Source of the DNA: an uncultured Poribacteria bacterium
GTDB lineage: Bacteria > Poribacteria > WGA-4E > WGA-3G
NCBI GenBank assembly: GCA_951828515.1
Contig: OX639992.1
Location: 1,478,439-1,542,438 of the forward strand
Direction of reading: 5' to 3'
DNA: 64,000 bases
The stretch's first letter is position 1, and each line of letters opens with the position of its first letter. Both the position numbers and the translations under genes were made by a program. Of this stretch, positions 1-9,253 are shown piece by piece. A model generated the notes under the pieces. That model ran no database searches and was not told the origin of the DNA. It saw only the letters and a program-made list of their open reading frames with translations.

Positions 1-395
1 TGGGGCCAGATCTCAGGAACACCCCAGTTGTATAGTGGTACTTGTGGTGGACGGACTGCATAGCAGAGATTGTGCACCGTTGAACCGCCAACACCTTTGC
101 CCTGCGAAATGACAATCGCGTTGTCGCGCGTGCACCGCAAACCGCTATCCCAGAAAAGGCGACGCAGCATTTCCGGTTCGTAACTGCCGAAACTGCTCGG
201 ATCGTGATTTTCGCCTGCCTCTAAAATAATTACCGATAGCCCGGCTTCAGCAAGTTCTTTCGCGACGACCGCGCCACCCGCGCCGGAACCGATAACGCAT
301 ACGTCAGCACGTTCCTGCCGTTGTAAACCTTTCTTCTTCAACCATGAGGGTCGGATATTGGCAGCATTTGAAAGCCAAGATTGTGATTTATTCAT
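1..395 (-). CDS. GMC-type FAD oxidoreductase, N-terminal part (cut by window edge)
   Basis: About 131 N-terminal codons are present and the rest lies left of base 1. The translation has a Rossmann FAD-binding motif VIGSGAGGAVVAKELAEAG (GxGxxG near residues 36-41) followed by Glu59, which would bind the ribose of FAD. The GKGVGGSTVHN segment is the usual GMC-family signature after the FAD motif. The enzyme probably oxidises an alcohol or sugar with FAD; the substrate cannot be told. The start ATG is at 395. An in-frame ATG at 416 lies inside an interspersed repeat, so 395 is preferred. No signal peptide is visible. Confidence 0.85.
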   Translation of the reverse strand, partial: MNKSQSWLSNAANIRPSWLKKKGLQRQERADVCVIGSGAGGAVVAKELAEAGLSVIILEAGENHDPSSFGSYEPEMLRRLFWDSGLRCTRDNAIVISQGKGVGGSTVHNLCYAVRPPQVPLYNWGVPEIWP

Positions 396-404
396 AGCGG
401 AATA

Positions 405-455
405 GCTGTCAGCCATCGGTTGTCGGCAGTCAGAAGAATAGCTGTCGGCTGACTC
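405..455. repeat. Short CTGAC-type interspersed repeat
   Basis: This stretch consists of variants of the words GCTGACTGC, GCTGATGGC and their complements (CAGTCAGC, GTCGGC). The same words recur at many gene junctions in the window, for example 10786-10851, 11119-11229, 17779-17906, 18633-18714 and 40447-40532. Copies usually contain the words in both orientations, so each can fold into an imperfect hairpin. Confidence 0.6.
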
Positions 456-1595
456 CTATTTTGTTAAGGAGCGGTAACGCCGATACGCCTGCTCCGCTTT
501 CACCTGTTCGCCAACCTGTCGATATGCATTCGCCAAGTTTCGGTACAGTTGTGGATTTGTTGTGTTAAGACGTGTTGCTGTTTCAAACTGAGGGATCGCC
601 TGTCGAGGTTTCTTTTGCATCATATAGATAATGCCGAGACTATTCCGGTATATCGCGCTCTCTGGGTGTGCTTCAACGAGACCGCCATAGACTTCAAGTG
701 CCTCTGGATAAGCCTCTGTTTGCAGGTAGATGTAACCGAGCAGTTCAGATGCCTTTTCATCATGCGGCGCGATGGTGAGACCTGCTTTAAGTTCCGCCGT
801 AGCCAGTTCCCATTCGGTTCTTTTCATAAATAGTTCTGCAAGCTCATAACGCGGTTGCAGGCGTTGCGGATCGTTATGAATCAAACGCTGCAGTGATACC
901 AATTGCTCCTCTTCGCGTGTGAGTTTCTCAAACATGCGGAGGGCAGCGCGTCCTTCGGCGACTTTCCCTGTACGGAGATAACAATTCCCAAGATTGAAAT
1001 GCGCTTTGGCATGCCGACTTGCGCGTTTAATAACTGCCTCAAAGTGTGGTATTGCTTGCGCGAAATCCTCTTTTTGGAAGTAGGCAAGACCGAGGAGGTA
1101 ACGGGCTTCACTATCCTGTACCAACTGTTTAAGGTGATGAATCGCATCGTCGATTCGGTTCTGTCGGAGGTATGCATCGCCTAAAAGCCTTCGTGCGCGT
1201 AAGTGGTCGGGCTGCAACTGCAGTGCGTGTTCCAAGGGTTTAGCTGCATCTTTAGCACTCGCCATGCCGATAAGGTATGCCTCGCCAAGGCGAACGTGTG
1301 CATCAGCGAAATCGGGTGAGAGAATAATCGCAGTCTGAAGCGCATCAATGGCTGGTTTCCATTGCGATTGTTTGCCGTAAATCACACCGAGTTGATAATG
1401 TGCTTCAGCGTGGGTCGGATCCAGTTCTACTGCTCGCTGAAACGCTGTAAAAGCCTCATGGTTTTTTCCTTGTGTGAGTGCCTGTAAGCCTACCTCATAG
1501 GCGTGTGTCGCTTCACTGGACTTGCCATCTTCTGCCCGCGCAAGGCATACGATTGATAGGAAAATTAGTAAAGAAAGGCGGAGCGAAAGTCCCAT
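456..1595 (-). CDS. Tetratricopeptide repeat protein, exported
   Basis: 379 residues. An N-terminal signal peptide (MGLSLRLSLLIFLSIVCLARA) is followed by about ten TPR units over almost the full length, recognisable by repeated A-x-x-x-G/A-x-x-Y/L and P-x-x-A/P motifs such as PTHAEAHYQLGVIYGKQSQW and PQLYRNLANAYRQVGE. TPR arrays are protein-binding scaffolds and this one should sit in the periplasm. No catalytic domain is seen. It lies between the GMC oxidoreductase and a long intergenic region. No clear Shine-Dalgarno sequence precedes ATG 1595, which follows an A/T-rich stretch. The partner is unknown. Confidence 0.9.
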   Translation of the reverse strand: MGLSLRLSLLIFLSIVCLARAEDGKSSEATHAYEVGLQALTQGKNHEAFTAFQRAVELDPTHAEAHYQLGVIYGKQSQWKPAIDALQTAIILSPDFADAHVRLGEAYLIGMASAKDAAKPLEHALQLQPDHLRARRLLGDAYLRQNRIDDAIHHLKQLVQDSEARYLLGLAYFQKEDFAQAIPHFEAVIKRASRHAKAHFNLGNCYLRTGKVAEGRAALRMFEKLTREEEQLVSLQRLIHNDPQRLQPRYELAELFMKRTEWELATAELKAGLTIAPHDEKASELLGYIYLQTEAYPEALEVYGGLVEAHPESAIYRNSLGIIYMMQKKPRQAIPQFETATRLNTTNPQLYRNLANAYRQVGEQVKAEQAYRRYRSLTK

Positions 1596-1739
1596 AGTTA
1601 AAAATAGGTTCTATGTATTAGTAGACGTTATTTTGTATTTATGATAGCATACTTCCACGTATCTATCAAGCCTCTATCAGAGTGCGGCTTGCAAGTCCAT
1701 CTATGAAGAAAGTTTTCTTAAGAACAATCTAAAGACAAC

Positions 1740-1856
1740 GCAGCCCGTAACATTGTCCCGTAAGCCTCTATAGGCTTGCGCTAGGAGGGCGGATATACGT
1801 GAAGGCACGTCACACATGAAACTCAGCTCACCGAACCGCAAGGAATAATTAAAAAG
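1740..1856 (+). promoter_or_regulatory. Leader element copy upstream of the PhyH gene
   Basis: A copy of the recurring leader element. GCCC (1743-1746) and GGGC (1787-1790) can pair and enclose a hairpin AAGCCT/AGGCTT (about 1762-1775). CGTG-AAGG-CACG follows near 1798-1809. The element ends with CCGCAAGGAATAATTAAAAA just before ATG 1857, and AAGGA is the only Shine-Dalgarno sequence for that gene. Confidence 0.6.
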
Positions 1857-2705
1857 ATGGAATTTGTTCAGTTGACGGAGACACAACGCCAAGAATTTGA
1901 GGAGAATGGTTACCTCATCGTGCGCTCAGCAATTGATGAAGAGATGATTCAACGTCTGACCGCAGCAGGCGATCGGCTCATGGAATCGTTTGAGTACCAC
2001 AACTATTACGCACATCAGCGGGACGGGTTGGTGCAAGAACCCGCATTTGCTGACCTGGCGACACAGTCGAAGGCAGTGCCATTGATCCTACAACTGCTCG
2101 GTACAAACATCCATATCACGAACACAGCACTTATCTACAAACACCCACAGGCACCTGAAAAACCTGACAACCGCAATTGGCATCGAGATGTCGGTGTGCA
2201 TCTGGACGTTGGGCACGCAGGTTGCCCGCGCGTCGGTTTGAAGGTAGGCTACTGCTTGACGGATTTCAGTATACCGAACTCAGGTGCGACGTGGTTTATC
2301 CGAAAGAGCCATAAACTGAGTGAACCGTTGGGTATCCGCGAAGGCGATGTTGATCCGCCTGTGTATGACGAACCGCTCCTCCACGCAGGAGATGCGTTTC
2401 TGTTTGAAAGCCGTATCTATCATGCTGCGGGACTGAACTTCAGAGAGAATATCTCTAAGGTTGTCATCTATGGGTACCATTATCGCTGGATTAAGCCGGA
2501 TTATTATCTGCGCTATTACAATGACAGTCTGCAACCGGATGAACCACTGGTGGAAAACTTAGACGATCTCGGCAGGCAGTTTCTCGGGGCATCCACAGAC
2601 ACACAAGGCAGGCGCGACCCGAACGGCGTACACTGGGCTGGTTCGGAATGGGCAACGGCGCACAATCTGAACTTGGAACAAGCCCCGCAAGTTGTGCCAA
2701 TCTAA
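1857..2705 (+). CDS. Phytanoyl-CoA dioxygenase (PhyH) family protein
   Basis: 282 residues of the Fe(II)/2-oxoglutarate dioxygenase fold. The facial triad is visible as H109-x-D111 in NWHRDVGVH and H189 in IYHAAG; R196 in NFREN is the likely 2-oxoglutarate anchor. The length is normal for the PhyH family. Such enzymes hydroxylate diverse small molecules and the substrate cannot be inferred. The start is fixed by the leader element ending at 1856. The oxidoreductase gene starts 22 bp downstream of its stop, so both are probably co-transcribed for catabolism or modification of a small molecule. Confidence 0.9.
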   Translation: MEFVQLTETQRQEFEENGYLIVRSAIDEEMIQRLTAAGDRLMESFEYHNYYAHQRDGLVQEPAFADLATQSKAVPLILQLLGTNIHITNTALIYKHPQAPEKPDNRNWHRDVGVHLDVGHAGCPRVGLKVGYCLTDFSIPNSGATWFIRKSHKLSEPLGIREGDVDPPVYDEPLLHAGDAFLFESRIYHAAGLNFRENISKVVIYGYHYRWIKPDYYLRYYNDSLQPDEPLVENLDDLGRQFLGASTDTQGRRDPNGVHWAGSEWATAHNLNLEQAPQVVPI

Positions 2706-2727
2706 AATAAGCAAAAGAGGAATAATC

Positions 2728-3756
2728 ATGAAAGAAATCAAGGTAGGTATAGTTGGGTGTGGTGGTATTGCTGGTGGCAAACACCTACCGGGTCACAAAG
2801 GTGTCAAAGGCGTTTCGATTATCGCGGCGTGTGACATCGACGAGACTCGCGCAAAAGCGTTCGCCAAAAAACACGACATTCCGCACGTTTTCAGTGATTA
2901 CGAGGAATTGGCGGCGATGGACGAGTTGGACGCGGTGAGCGTTTGCACACCGAATAACTTCCACGCCGGCCCCACTATCGCGGCGTTAAACGCCGGAAAA
3001 CATGTTATCTGTGAAAAGCCGATCGCTGCGAACGCTATCGATGGACAAGCGATGGTGGATGCACAGAAAGCGAGCGGAAAAGTCCTACAGATCGGGTTAC
3101 AATCTCGGTTTCGTGCGGAGGCGCGCACCCTACGTAAACTCTATGACGAAGGTTTCTTTGGAGATATCTACTATGCCCGTGCAATGTCGATGCGGCGGCG
3201 TGGAGTGCCTGCTTCACCGTCTTTTCTGAGTAAAGCCATCGCAGGCGGCGGACCGCTGATTGATATCGGCGTGCATATCCTCGATGTGTTGCTCTGGATG
3301 ATCGGTTCTCCGAAACCCATCGAGGCGTTCGGGATGACGGCAACGAAGTTTGGGCACAAAGAGAATGTCATCAACCCGTGGGGTAAATGGAATCCTGAAG
3401 ATTTTGAAGTGGAAGATTTCGCGATGGGGACTGTTCACTTCGAGGGCGGATTGACGGTGACTTTGGAAACCGCATGGGCATCGCATATCGAGAACATCGG
3501 CGGGACGTTTTTCATGGGAGACTTAGCCGGTGCGACTTATGAACCGCTTCAGATTTATCTGGATAAGAAAGATGAGATGGTGAATTACGCGCCAAAATTG
3601 CTCACAGGACTACCGAGTGAATTTGAATCGTTCCACACGGCTATTCGAGAAGGGTTGTCGTCCCCTGTCCCTGCTGAAGAGGTGTTGAACATTGCGAAAA
3701 TCTTCGATGCGCTCTATGAATCCGCACGGATAGGTCGTTCCGTCCCGATTGAATAG
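2728..3756 (+). CDS. Gfo/Idh/MocA family NAD(P)-dependent oxidoreductase
   Basis: 342 residues. The N-terminal Rossmann domain begins IKVGIVGCGGIAGGKHLPG, and the family motif CEKPIA (near residue 97) carries the conserved Lys-Pro of the active site. A C-terminal alpha/beta domain follows. These enzymes interconvert sugar or inositol hydroxyl and keto groups. ATG 2728 is preferred over an upstream in-frame ATG at 2692, which lies inside the preceding gene, because AGAGGA sits 7 bases before 2728 and the protein then starts directly at the Rossmann strand. It is co-oriented with the PhyH gene. The substrate is unknown. Confidence 0.93.
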   Translation: MKEIKVGIVGCGGIAGGKHLPGHKGVKGVSIIAACDIDETRAKAFAKKHDIPHVFSDYEELAAMDELDAVSVCTPNNFHAGPTIAALNAGKHVICEKPIAANAIDGQAMVDAQKASGKVLQIGLQSRFRAEARTLRKLYDEGFFGDIYYARAMSMRRRGVPASPSFLSKAIAGGGPLIDIGVHILDVLLWMIGSPKPIEAFGMTATKFGHKENVINPWGKWNPEDFEVEDFAMGTVHFEGGLTVTLETAWASHIENIGGTFFMGDLAGATYEPLQIYLDKKDEMVNYAPKLLTGLPSEFESFHTAIREGLSSPVPAEEVLNIAKIFDALYESARIGRSVPIE

Positions 3757-3760
3757 TGCT

Positions 3761-3785
3761 GTGGGCAGGCACAAGACCTGCCCCT
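3761..3785. terminator. Inverted repeat between convergent genes
   Basis: GGGCAGG (3763-3769) pairs with CCTGCCC (3777-3783) around a 7-base loop. It sits between the convergent oxidoreductase and queF genes and could act as a terminator for either side. It lacks a strong T-tract. Confidence 0.4.
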
Positions 3786-3791
3786 ACTAAT

Positions 3792-4196
3792 TTATGGGTG
3801 TGAAGGCTTCTGGTAACTTGCACGCACAACCGTTTTGATGCCGCCGCGGATGTTAAAATCACCGACAACTTCCGCCTTCCGCGGTTGGCAGGCTTCAACA
3901 AAATCCTCCAACACTTTATTCACGACATGCTCATGGAAGATACCGACATCTCGATAGGAAAGGAAGTACTCCTTTAACGACTTTAACTCAACACAGTGCT
4001 GGTCTGGCACATAATTGATACAAAGTGTCGCGAAATCCGGGAGTCCTGTTTTAGGACATACCGCAGTGAACTCCAAGTTGGTAATCTCGATTGTGTAATC
4101 TCGGTGGCTATACTGATTTTCCCATGTCTCAATTGTCGGTGTCTTCAGTTGACGGATATGGGTTTGTAAATCATCATAGCCGGTACTTTGGTTCAT
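3792..4196 (-). CDS. queF: NADPH-dependent 7-cyano-7-deazaguanine reductase
   Basis: 134 residues, the short single-domain QueF form. It reduces preQ0 nitrile to preQ1 amine in queuosine synthesis. The catalytic Cys47 is in FTAVCPKTGLPDF with Asp54 seven residues on. The family motif ELKSLKEYF (Glu70) and the FHE motif (His88, Glu89) are intact. A GGAG lies about 10 bases before ATG 4196. The later pathway enzyme QueG is encoded 4 kb away on the same strand but not in an operon with it. Confidence 0.95.
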   Translation of the reverse strand: MNQSTGYDDLQTHIRQLKTPTIETWENQYSHRDYTIEITNLEFTAVCPKTGLPDFATLCINYVPDQHCVELKSLKEYFLSYRDVGIFHEHVVNKVLEDFVEACQPRKAEVVGDFNIRGGIKTVVRASYQKPSHP

Positions 4197-4239
4197 TCAG
4201 TGTCTTCTCCCCATTATTGGCAGCCAGCGTATTGGAAAC

Positions 4240-4376
4240 TATCAGTATTGGGATGGAAGATTGGAAGACTGGAAGGTTGGGGTCCATCCTTCCCTTCTTC
4301 CATCCTTCCAGTCTCTTCGGATTGCTGATTAGGGAATCGCGAGCTGGAGCTCGCTCCTACAGCTGATTGCTGACCG
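4240..4376. repeat. Purine/pyrimidine inverted repeat plus single 30-mer variant
   Basis: A GGAAGATTGGAAGACTGG-type purine tract (about 4253-4283) is followed by its pyrimidine partner (about 4288-4315), able to form a long imperfect hairpin. A variant of the 30-bp repeat word, with GCGAGCTGGAGCTCGCTCC, follows near 4339-4358, then CTGAC-type repeat words. No gene is seen here. Confidence 0.55.
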
Positions 4377-7154
4377 CTACTTGAGAATCACCAGTCGGCG
4401 GGTGCGTTGGAAATCGCCAGCGGAAAACGTGTAGAAATAGATACCACTTGCGACTTTCGTTCCATACTGGTCTTTCCCATCCCAATAAGCGGCTTTCTCT
4501 TGGCTCCGATACCTACCGGGTGCCTGTAGCCCAATATTCAACTGGCGTACAAGCCCTCCACGGACATCGTAGATTTTCAGAATAACTTCTGCTTCCTCTG
4601 CCAAATCGTAGGGAAACCATGTCTCTGGATTAAACGGGTTCGGATAATTCTGGAGAATCGTCGTCTGTTTAATATATCCGAGCATCGAGAGCGCGTGTGA
4701 TGTCGGATCCACCGAGAAAGGAACATCCGCAGACCGGAATCCGAGATCAATTGGGTTATAGATAAACGCGGATCCTGAGTTATCACCGGCATTATCGCTA
4801 CCTGCGGCACCAACGATAGCAAAAGCACCTCTGATCGCAACAGATGCCCCAAACAGGTCCGATCGGCTTGTGCCGGCAGCCTCAATTCGGCGTTTCTCTA
4901 CCCAAGATAATCCGTCGAGCAAAAATGAGTAAGCTGAACCTCTGTCAATCTGTACTGATGGATCTCCATTCGGATCCGGCAACGGGTGATTATCTTTCCA
5001 TGCCCCGACGATAGCGGTATCTTCATGAATAGCGACTGCTGAACCGAACTCATCTCCAGTCTCGGCATCGGATGCGGTTAGTTTTGCCTGTTGTACCCAA
5101 GCATCTCGTGTCTCCACAAAAACATAAGCGGCTCCGAGGTCGGCAAGTCTTCGGTCCTCCTTAGGTGCACCGATAATAGCAATACCTTTAGTTAAATTGA
5201 CAGCGTAGCCGAATTCATCACCGATGCCAATATCATTTGGCATCAGCAGGAGGTCTTGCGTCCATGTGCCTCCACTACGTGTAAAGAGATAGACTGCGCC
5301 TGAATCTGGTCCCGCTGTGTCGCTCTGATGGGCACCGATGATGGCATTATCGCCATAGACAGAAACAGCAAAACCGAATAGATCCCCCGGTACAGCACCT
5401 CGGTGGGTGAGTTTCGCCTGTTGCGTCCAAGAGGCTCCATTCCGGACAAAGACATAAGCGGCACCGGTATCCACACCCACCCCGTCTTTCCCGTGTGCCC
5501 CGACGATAGCGGTATTTTCATGTATTGCCACGGTTGACCCGAACCGATCAAAGATTCCGATGTCGTCCCCGACTAACCTCGCCTGTTGAATCCACGCCTC
5601 GCCGACCTGTACGAAAATGTATGCTGCGCCAGATTCCGGTCCTGCCTGATCCACACCGGGCGCGCCAACAAGGACCGTTGCGCCATCCATCGCAACAGCA
5701 TTCCCGAATAGATCCCCAGCATTTGCGTTGTCAACGGTAAGTTTTGTGCGCTGCAGCCAGAGAGTACCGGTACGCTCAAAGATGTACGCGGCACCCGCGT
5801 TCGGTGCGATGTCATCGTCTTGTTGGGCACCGGAGACAGCGAAGTTCCCGCTTATCGCAACAGATACGCCGAACTGATCTTCTGAAGCGGTTTCACCATC
5901 ACTCAATTTGCCACTCTCTACCCACGAAGCATCTTCCCTTTGTTCAAAAATATATGCAGCCCCCGAGGATAATCCACCGGCGTTATGCCTTGGTGCCCCG
6001 GCGATTACTTCGTTTTCACCGATCGCAACAGCGAATCCGAGCTGGTCACCGGGACCTCTATCGCTTGCGACCAACTTTGTGTGTTGGTTCCAAAATGGAG
6101 GCTCATTTTGTGTAAAGACATAAGCAGCACCGACAACATCTTGTCCGACGTTGCCCCCTGTCGCACCAATGACAGCGATCTGCCCCTTAATATCAACAGA
6201 AACACCGAAAGCGGACGCGCCATCTGGATCAATGGGAATCATACGAAGACGGATGCGGTTTCTTTTTTGCTGCCATTCGATCCCTTCGCGCTTATAGATA
6301 TAAGCAGAACCACTACCTCTGTTCTTAGGTGAGGTTGCAATGGCAAAATCTCCATCAACATCGACTGCATACCCAAAGTTATCTTCCGCGTCCGTGTTGT
6401 TTCCGATAAGTTTCGCTTGAGGTGCCCATCCGAATTGGTTTCGGACGAAAATATAAGCAGCCCCGGCATCATTTCCGGCTTCATCCTCCCGAATCGCACC
6501 AATGATAGCGGTATCCGCATCAATTCCAACGGAGAAGCCGAAGTATGCGAAACTATCCGGGTCTGGGGCAATGAGTCTGGCTGTCTGATTCCAGATTTCT
6601 CCGGTCCTCTCAAAAACGTAGACGGAGCCACAATCTGCCAAAGGTTCGTTTGAACGGTGGGCCCCAACAAGAACGGTATCTCCATCAATCGCTACCGAGA
6701 TACCGAAATAGTCGCCACGCGTTTGGTTAGGTGCGACGAGCTTGGCTTGCTCTAACCATTCAGTCCCCCTTCGCCTAAAGACATACGCGGCACCTGAGTT
6801 CCTCCCGCCTCCATCTTTCCTTGGGGCGCCAGCAACGATGTAATCGCCACTCACCGCGAGCGTCGTGCCGAATCGGTCGCCGGACTCGGCATCGCTAGCG
6901 AACAGTTTTTGATGTTGAACCCATCCGGTTTCTGTGCGCAGAAAGACTTGAAGTGAACCCGTGTCTCTGCCAAAGTCGGTATCATCGTTCGGAACACCTA
7001 TTGCCGTATAATCACCACTCATGCCGACACTCGCACCGAGATTGTCTTGGAGGACAGCGGCACTCGTGTTGAGTTGCACCCGATCGGCACTGCTTTGCAT
7101 GACCCACACAATTCCGAAGAACAAGATCAGTATGGTTATCTGTAATTTTCTCAA
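4377..7154 (-). CDS. FG-GAP repeat surface protein with C-terminal FlgD/Por-type tail
   Basis: 925 residues, with a signal peptide MRKLQITILILFFGIVWVMQ. About 14 FG-GAP-like blades repeat the pattern FGxSVAI-x-GDxAIVGAxxxD followed by GAAYVF, about 55 residues each, suggesting two beta-propellers. The C-terminal 85 residues start LQNYPNPFNPETWFPYDL and end in GIYFYTFSAGDFQRTRRLVI, like the FlgD-Ig/T9SS-type sorting tails of many exported proteins. Likely displayed on or outside the outer membrane. The start is TTG at 7154, preceded by AGGGAAAGAGAA. Whether a type IX-like secretion system exists cannot be seen in this window. Confidence 0.9.
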   Translation of the reverse strand: MRKLQITILILFFGIVWVMQSSADRVQLNTSAAVLQDNLGASVGMSGDYTAIGVPNDDTDFGRDTGSLQVFLRTETGWVQHQKLFASDAESGDRFGTTLAVSGDYIVAGAPRKDGGGRNSGAAYVFRRRGTEWLEQAKLVAPNQTRGDYFGISVAIDGDTVLVGAHRSNEPLADCGSVYVFERTGEIWNQTARLIAPDPDSFAYFGFSVGIDADTAIIGAIREDEAGNDAGAAYIFVRNQFGWAPQAKLIGNNTDAEDNFGYAVDVDGDFAIATSPKNRGSGSAYIYKREGIEWQQKRNRIRLRMIPIDPDGASAFGVSVDIKGQIAVIGATGGNVGQDVVGAAYVFTQNEPPFWNQHTKLVASDRGPGDQLGFAVAIGENEVIAGAPRHNAGGLSSGAAYIFEQREDASWVESGKLSDGETASEDQFGVSVAISGNFAVSGAQQDDDIAPNAGAAYIFERTGTLWLQRTKLTVDNANAGDLFGNAVAMDGATVLVGAPGVDQAGPESGAAYIFVQVGEAWIQQARLVGDDIGIFDRFGSTVAIHENTAIVGAHGKDGVGVDTGAAYVFVRNGASWTQQAKLTHRGAVPGDLFGFAVSVYGDNAIIGAHQSDTAGPDSGAVYLFTRSGGTWTQDLLLMPNDIGIGDEFGYAVNLTKGIAIIGAPKEDRRLADLGAAYVFVETRDAWVQQAKLTASDAETGDEFGSAVAIHEDTAIVGAWKDNHPLPDPNGDPSVQIDRGSAYSFLLDGLSWVEKRRIEAAGTSRSDLFGASVAIRGAFAIVGAAGSDNAGDNSGSAFIYNPIDLGFRSADVPFSVDPTSHALSMLGYIKQTTILQNYPNPFNPETWFPYDLAEEAEVILKIYDVRGGLVRQLNIGLQAPGRYRSQEKAAYWDGKDQYGTKVASGIYFYTFSAGDFQRTRRLVILK

Positions 7155-7362
7155 TTCTCTTTCCCTCGCTGTTGAACATTACCTGATGCGCTGAACCGAC
7201 AAAAACAGGCATGAGTTGAAGTAATTTTTCTTGATTGGTAACGTTTTCCTTGTTTAATTAGTGACACAATTTGTAGACGAAAAAGGTGCATAATTTCAGA
7301 AAAACCTCAAAAATCCGAATTTTAATCTAAAATCTAACAGTGAACAGAATCGTCGGTCAACG

Positions 7363-7980
7363 TTAGTCTGATATGTTGAGTCGATAAATCTTTTTTGCTT
7401 TGTCTTCGCCGTACCATAACGCCGTGCCATCCCAAGTAAGCCCATGCGGTTCACTTGGACATGCGATGCTATTGAGCACCTCACCTGATTCGGGATGAAT
7501 TCGGTAAACGATATGGTCGTTTGTATCGGCGTTCCAAAGTGCCTCTCCATCCCATGCAAGCCCATGTGCGCGACCACCAGGGGTCTGAAGTTCAGCAAGG
7601 ATTTCGCCAGTTTCTGGACACTGTTTGATGAACCGACTCGTGTTCATGTCAACGCTCCAGAGGTGTTCGCTATCCCATGCCAACCCGTGTGGTCCTTCCC
7701 CAGGCGATGAAAATGTTGTGACTACCTCCAGTTCAGGAATCGTGAGTTTGTAGAAAGTTTGTTGCCATATACTATTATACCAGAGATGCTCGCCGTCCCA
7801 TTCTATGCCAGAACTGCCGGGATAGGAAGGCGTAAGCGTTAGTTCAACCTCACCGGTTTCAGGGTTAATTTTGTGGATAGGTCCAACCCCTTCAACACTC
7901 CAAAGCGATGTTCCGTGCCATGCGAGTCCATTTGTGCCAGCACCAGGGGCTGGAATATGATGTCCAGTTGTCTCACGCAT
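7363..7980 (-). CDS. Small beta-propeller protein (glutamine-cyclotransferase/SMP-30-like)
   Basis: 205 residues containing five or six repeats of GLAWDGExLWxxD (GLAWHGTSLWSVEG, GIEWDGEHLWYNS, GLAWDSEHLWSVD, GLAWDGEALWNAD, GLTWDGTALWYGE), each about 45 residues, as in YVTN/SMP-30-like propellers. No signal peptide is visible. GGGAGA lies about 11 bases before ATG 7980. No catalytic residues are recognised and the function is unknown. Confidence 0.8.
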   Translation of the reverse strand: MRETTGHHIPAPGAGTNGLAWHGTSLWSVEGVGPIHKINPETGEVELTLTPSYPGSSGIEWDGEHLWYNSIWQQTFYKLTIPELEVVTTFSSPGEGPHGLAWDSEHLWSVDMNTSRFIKQCPETGEILAELQTPGGRAHGLAWDGEALWNADTNDHIVYRIHPESGEVLNSIACPSEPHGLTWDGTALWYGEDKAKKIYRLNISD

Positions 7981-8029
7981 TTTTTTCGTGTCTCCCTTTT
8001 ATGGTTGTCGGTTATCGGTTAAGAGGGGC

Positions 8030-8095
8030 TTGGTTAGAAGAAGGGAAGGAGGGGTACCCCCACCCTTCCACTCTTCCAATCTTCCACCCTCGTGT
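8030..8095. repeat. Purine/pyrimidine inverted repeat
   Basis: GAAGAAGGGAAGGAGGGGT pairs imperfectly with the CCCTTCCACTCTTCC-type tract that follows. It has the same composition as the inverted repeat at 4253-4315 and lies between the propeller gene and queG. Confidence 0.5.
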
Positions 8096-8104
8096 TACCG
8101 ACAA

Positions 8105-9253
8105 CTACTCAAGCGCGTCCTGAATTTCAGTGATAACACCTTGATCGGTTTCAACGGTTAGTCGCGTTTGCAACGCCCGTTTGGCGGTTTCGCCACCGAT
8201 TTTTCCCAACGCCCAAGCGGCATGCCCCCGAACTAAAGGTTCGTGATCCGCTAATGCGCCTTCGAGTGCTGGAATAGCACGCCGTGACCCCCAATTGCCA
8301 ATGGCAACGAGGGCATTCCGTAAGAACCCTCGACGTTTCGCACGTTTGATTGGACTCCCTTTGAATCGTCGGCTAAATTCCTGTTGCGTCATACCAACAA
8401 GCGAAAGCAACTCAGGTGCGAGGTTCCCATCGCGCGGCTGAAACGCTGGTTCGGTTGTCGGCACCGCTTTACTGTTCCATGGACAGACCTCTTGGCAGAT
8501 GTCGCAGCCAAAAATTAAGTTACCGATCTTGGGACGAAGTGCCTTCGGTATGCTCTCCTTTAACTCGATTGTCAGATAAGAAATACAAAGCCGGGAGTCA
8601 AGCAGATTCGGTTCAATAATTGCGTCTGTCGGACACGCTTCAATACAACGTGTGCAAGTGCCGCAACTCCCACGAAGATCCGGCGTGTCGGATTCCAACG
8701 CGACACTGATGAGTACCTCCGCGAGAAAATACCAAGAACCGGACCGCCAATGAATCAAGTTCGTATTTTTACCGATCCACCCGATACCTGCTCTCTGTGC
8801 GTACTCCCTTTCAATAATAGGCGCGGTATCTACACATACACGGGTTTTCAATTCGCTTTCAGCGGTCTGCTTGATAAAAGTGACGAGTTCCAAGAGGCGT
8901 TCACGAATAAGTTCGTGATAATCATCACCCCACGCGTAGCGGGAGATTTGTCCGCGTCCCGGATCCTGTGCGAGTGCCTTCGGTGGATCAAGCGTATAAT
9001 AATTCATCGCGAGACTGATAACAGATTTCGCTTCTGCCAGAAGTCGACGGACATCTGTCTTAAGGGAAAGATGCTTTTCAAGGTAGTTCATCTCCCCAGC
9101 GTACCCGCTTTCTATCCACCGCCGATACCGTGCAATCGTTTCACTGTGCGCGGCGGGTGTGATTCCGACAAGTTCAAATCCCAGTTCGTTTGCGCGCGCA
9201 TGAATTTGCTTTTTAATTTTTCCTTGCGGTTCGGTGAGGTGGGTTTGATACAT
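8105..9253 (-). CDS. queG: Epoxyqueuosine reductase
   Basis: 382 residues. It reduces epoxyqueuosine to queuosine in tRNA using cobalamin and two 4Fe-4S clusters. Numbering from this start, the general-acid Asp is in VCVDTAPIIERE (near residue 142), and the ferredoxin-like cysteines are in CGTCTRCIEACP and CDICQEVCP plus a single Cys in RLCISY. HEAT-like repeats follow (PALEGALADHEPLVRGHAAWALG). The family core begins at KKQIHARANELGF. The upstream codons, from ATG 9253 (or ATG 9283), are read from a leader element, whose CCGCAAGGA lies downstream of these ATGs. The true start is therefore uncertain; no ATG occurs where other copies have it. Confidence 0.92.
   Translation of the reverse strand: MYQTHLTEPQGKIKKQIHARANELGFELVGITPAAHSETIARYRRWIESGYAGEMNYLEKHLSLKTDVRRLLAEAKSVISLAMNYYTLDPPKALAQDPGRGQISRYAWGDDYHELIRERLLELVTFIKQTAESELKTRVCVDTAPIIEREYAQRAGIGWIGKNTNLIHWRSGSWYFLAEVLISVALESDTPDLRGSCGTCTRCIEACPTDAIIEPNLLDSRLCISYLTIELKESIPKALRPKIGNLIFGCDICQEVCPWNSKAVPTTEPAFQPRDGNLAPELLSLVGMTQQEFSRRFKGSPIKRAKRRGFLRNALVAIGNWGSRRAIPALEGALADHEPLVRGHAAWALGKIGGETAKRALQTRLTVETDQGVITEIQDALE

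Noticed and set aside
5525-6332. Several plus-strand open frames opposite the FG-GAP gene
   Set aside because: They are shadows caused by the repeated blade codons; no RBS, no domain, overlapping one another.
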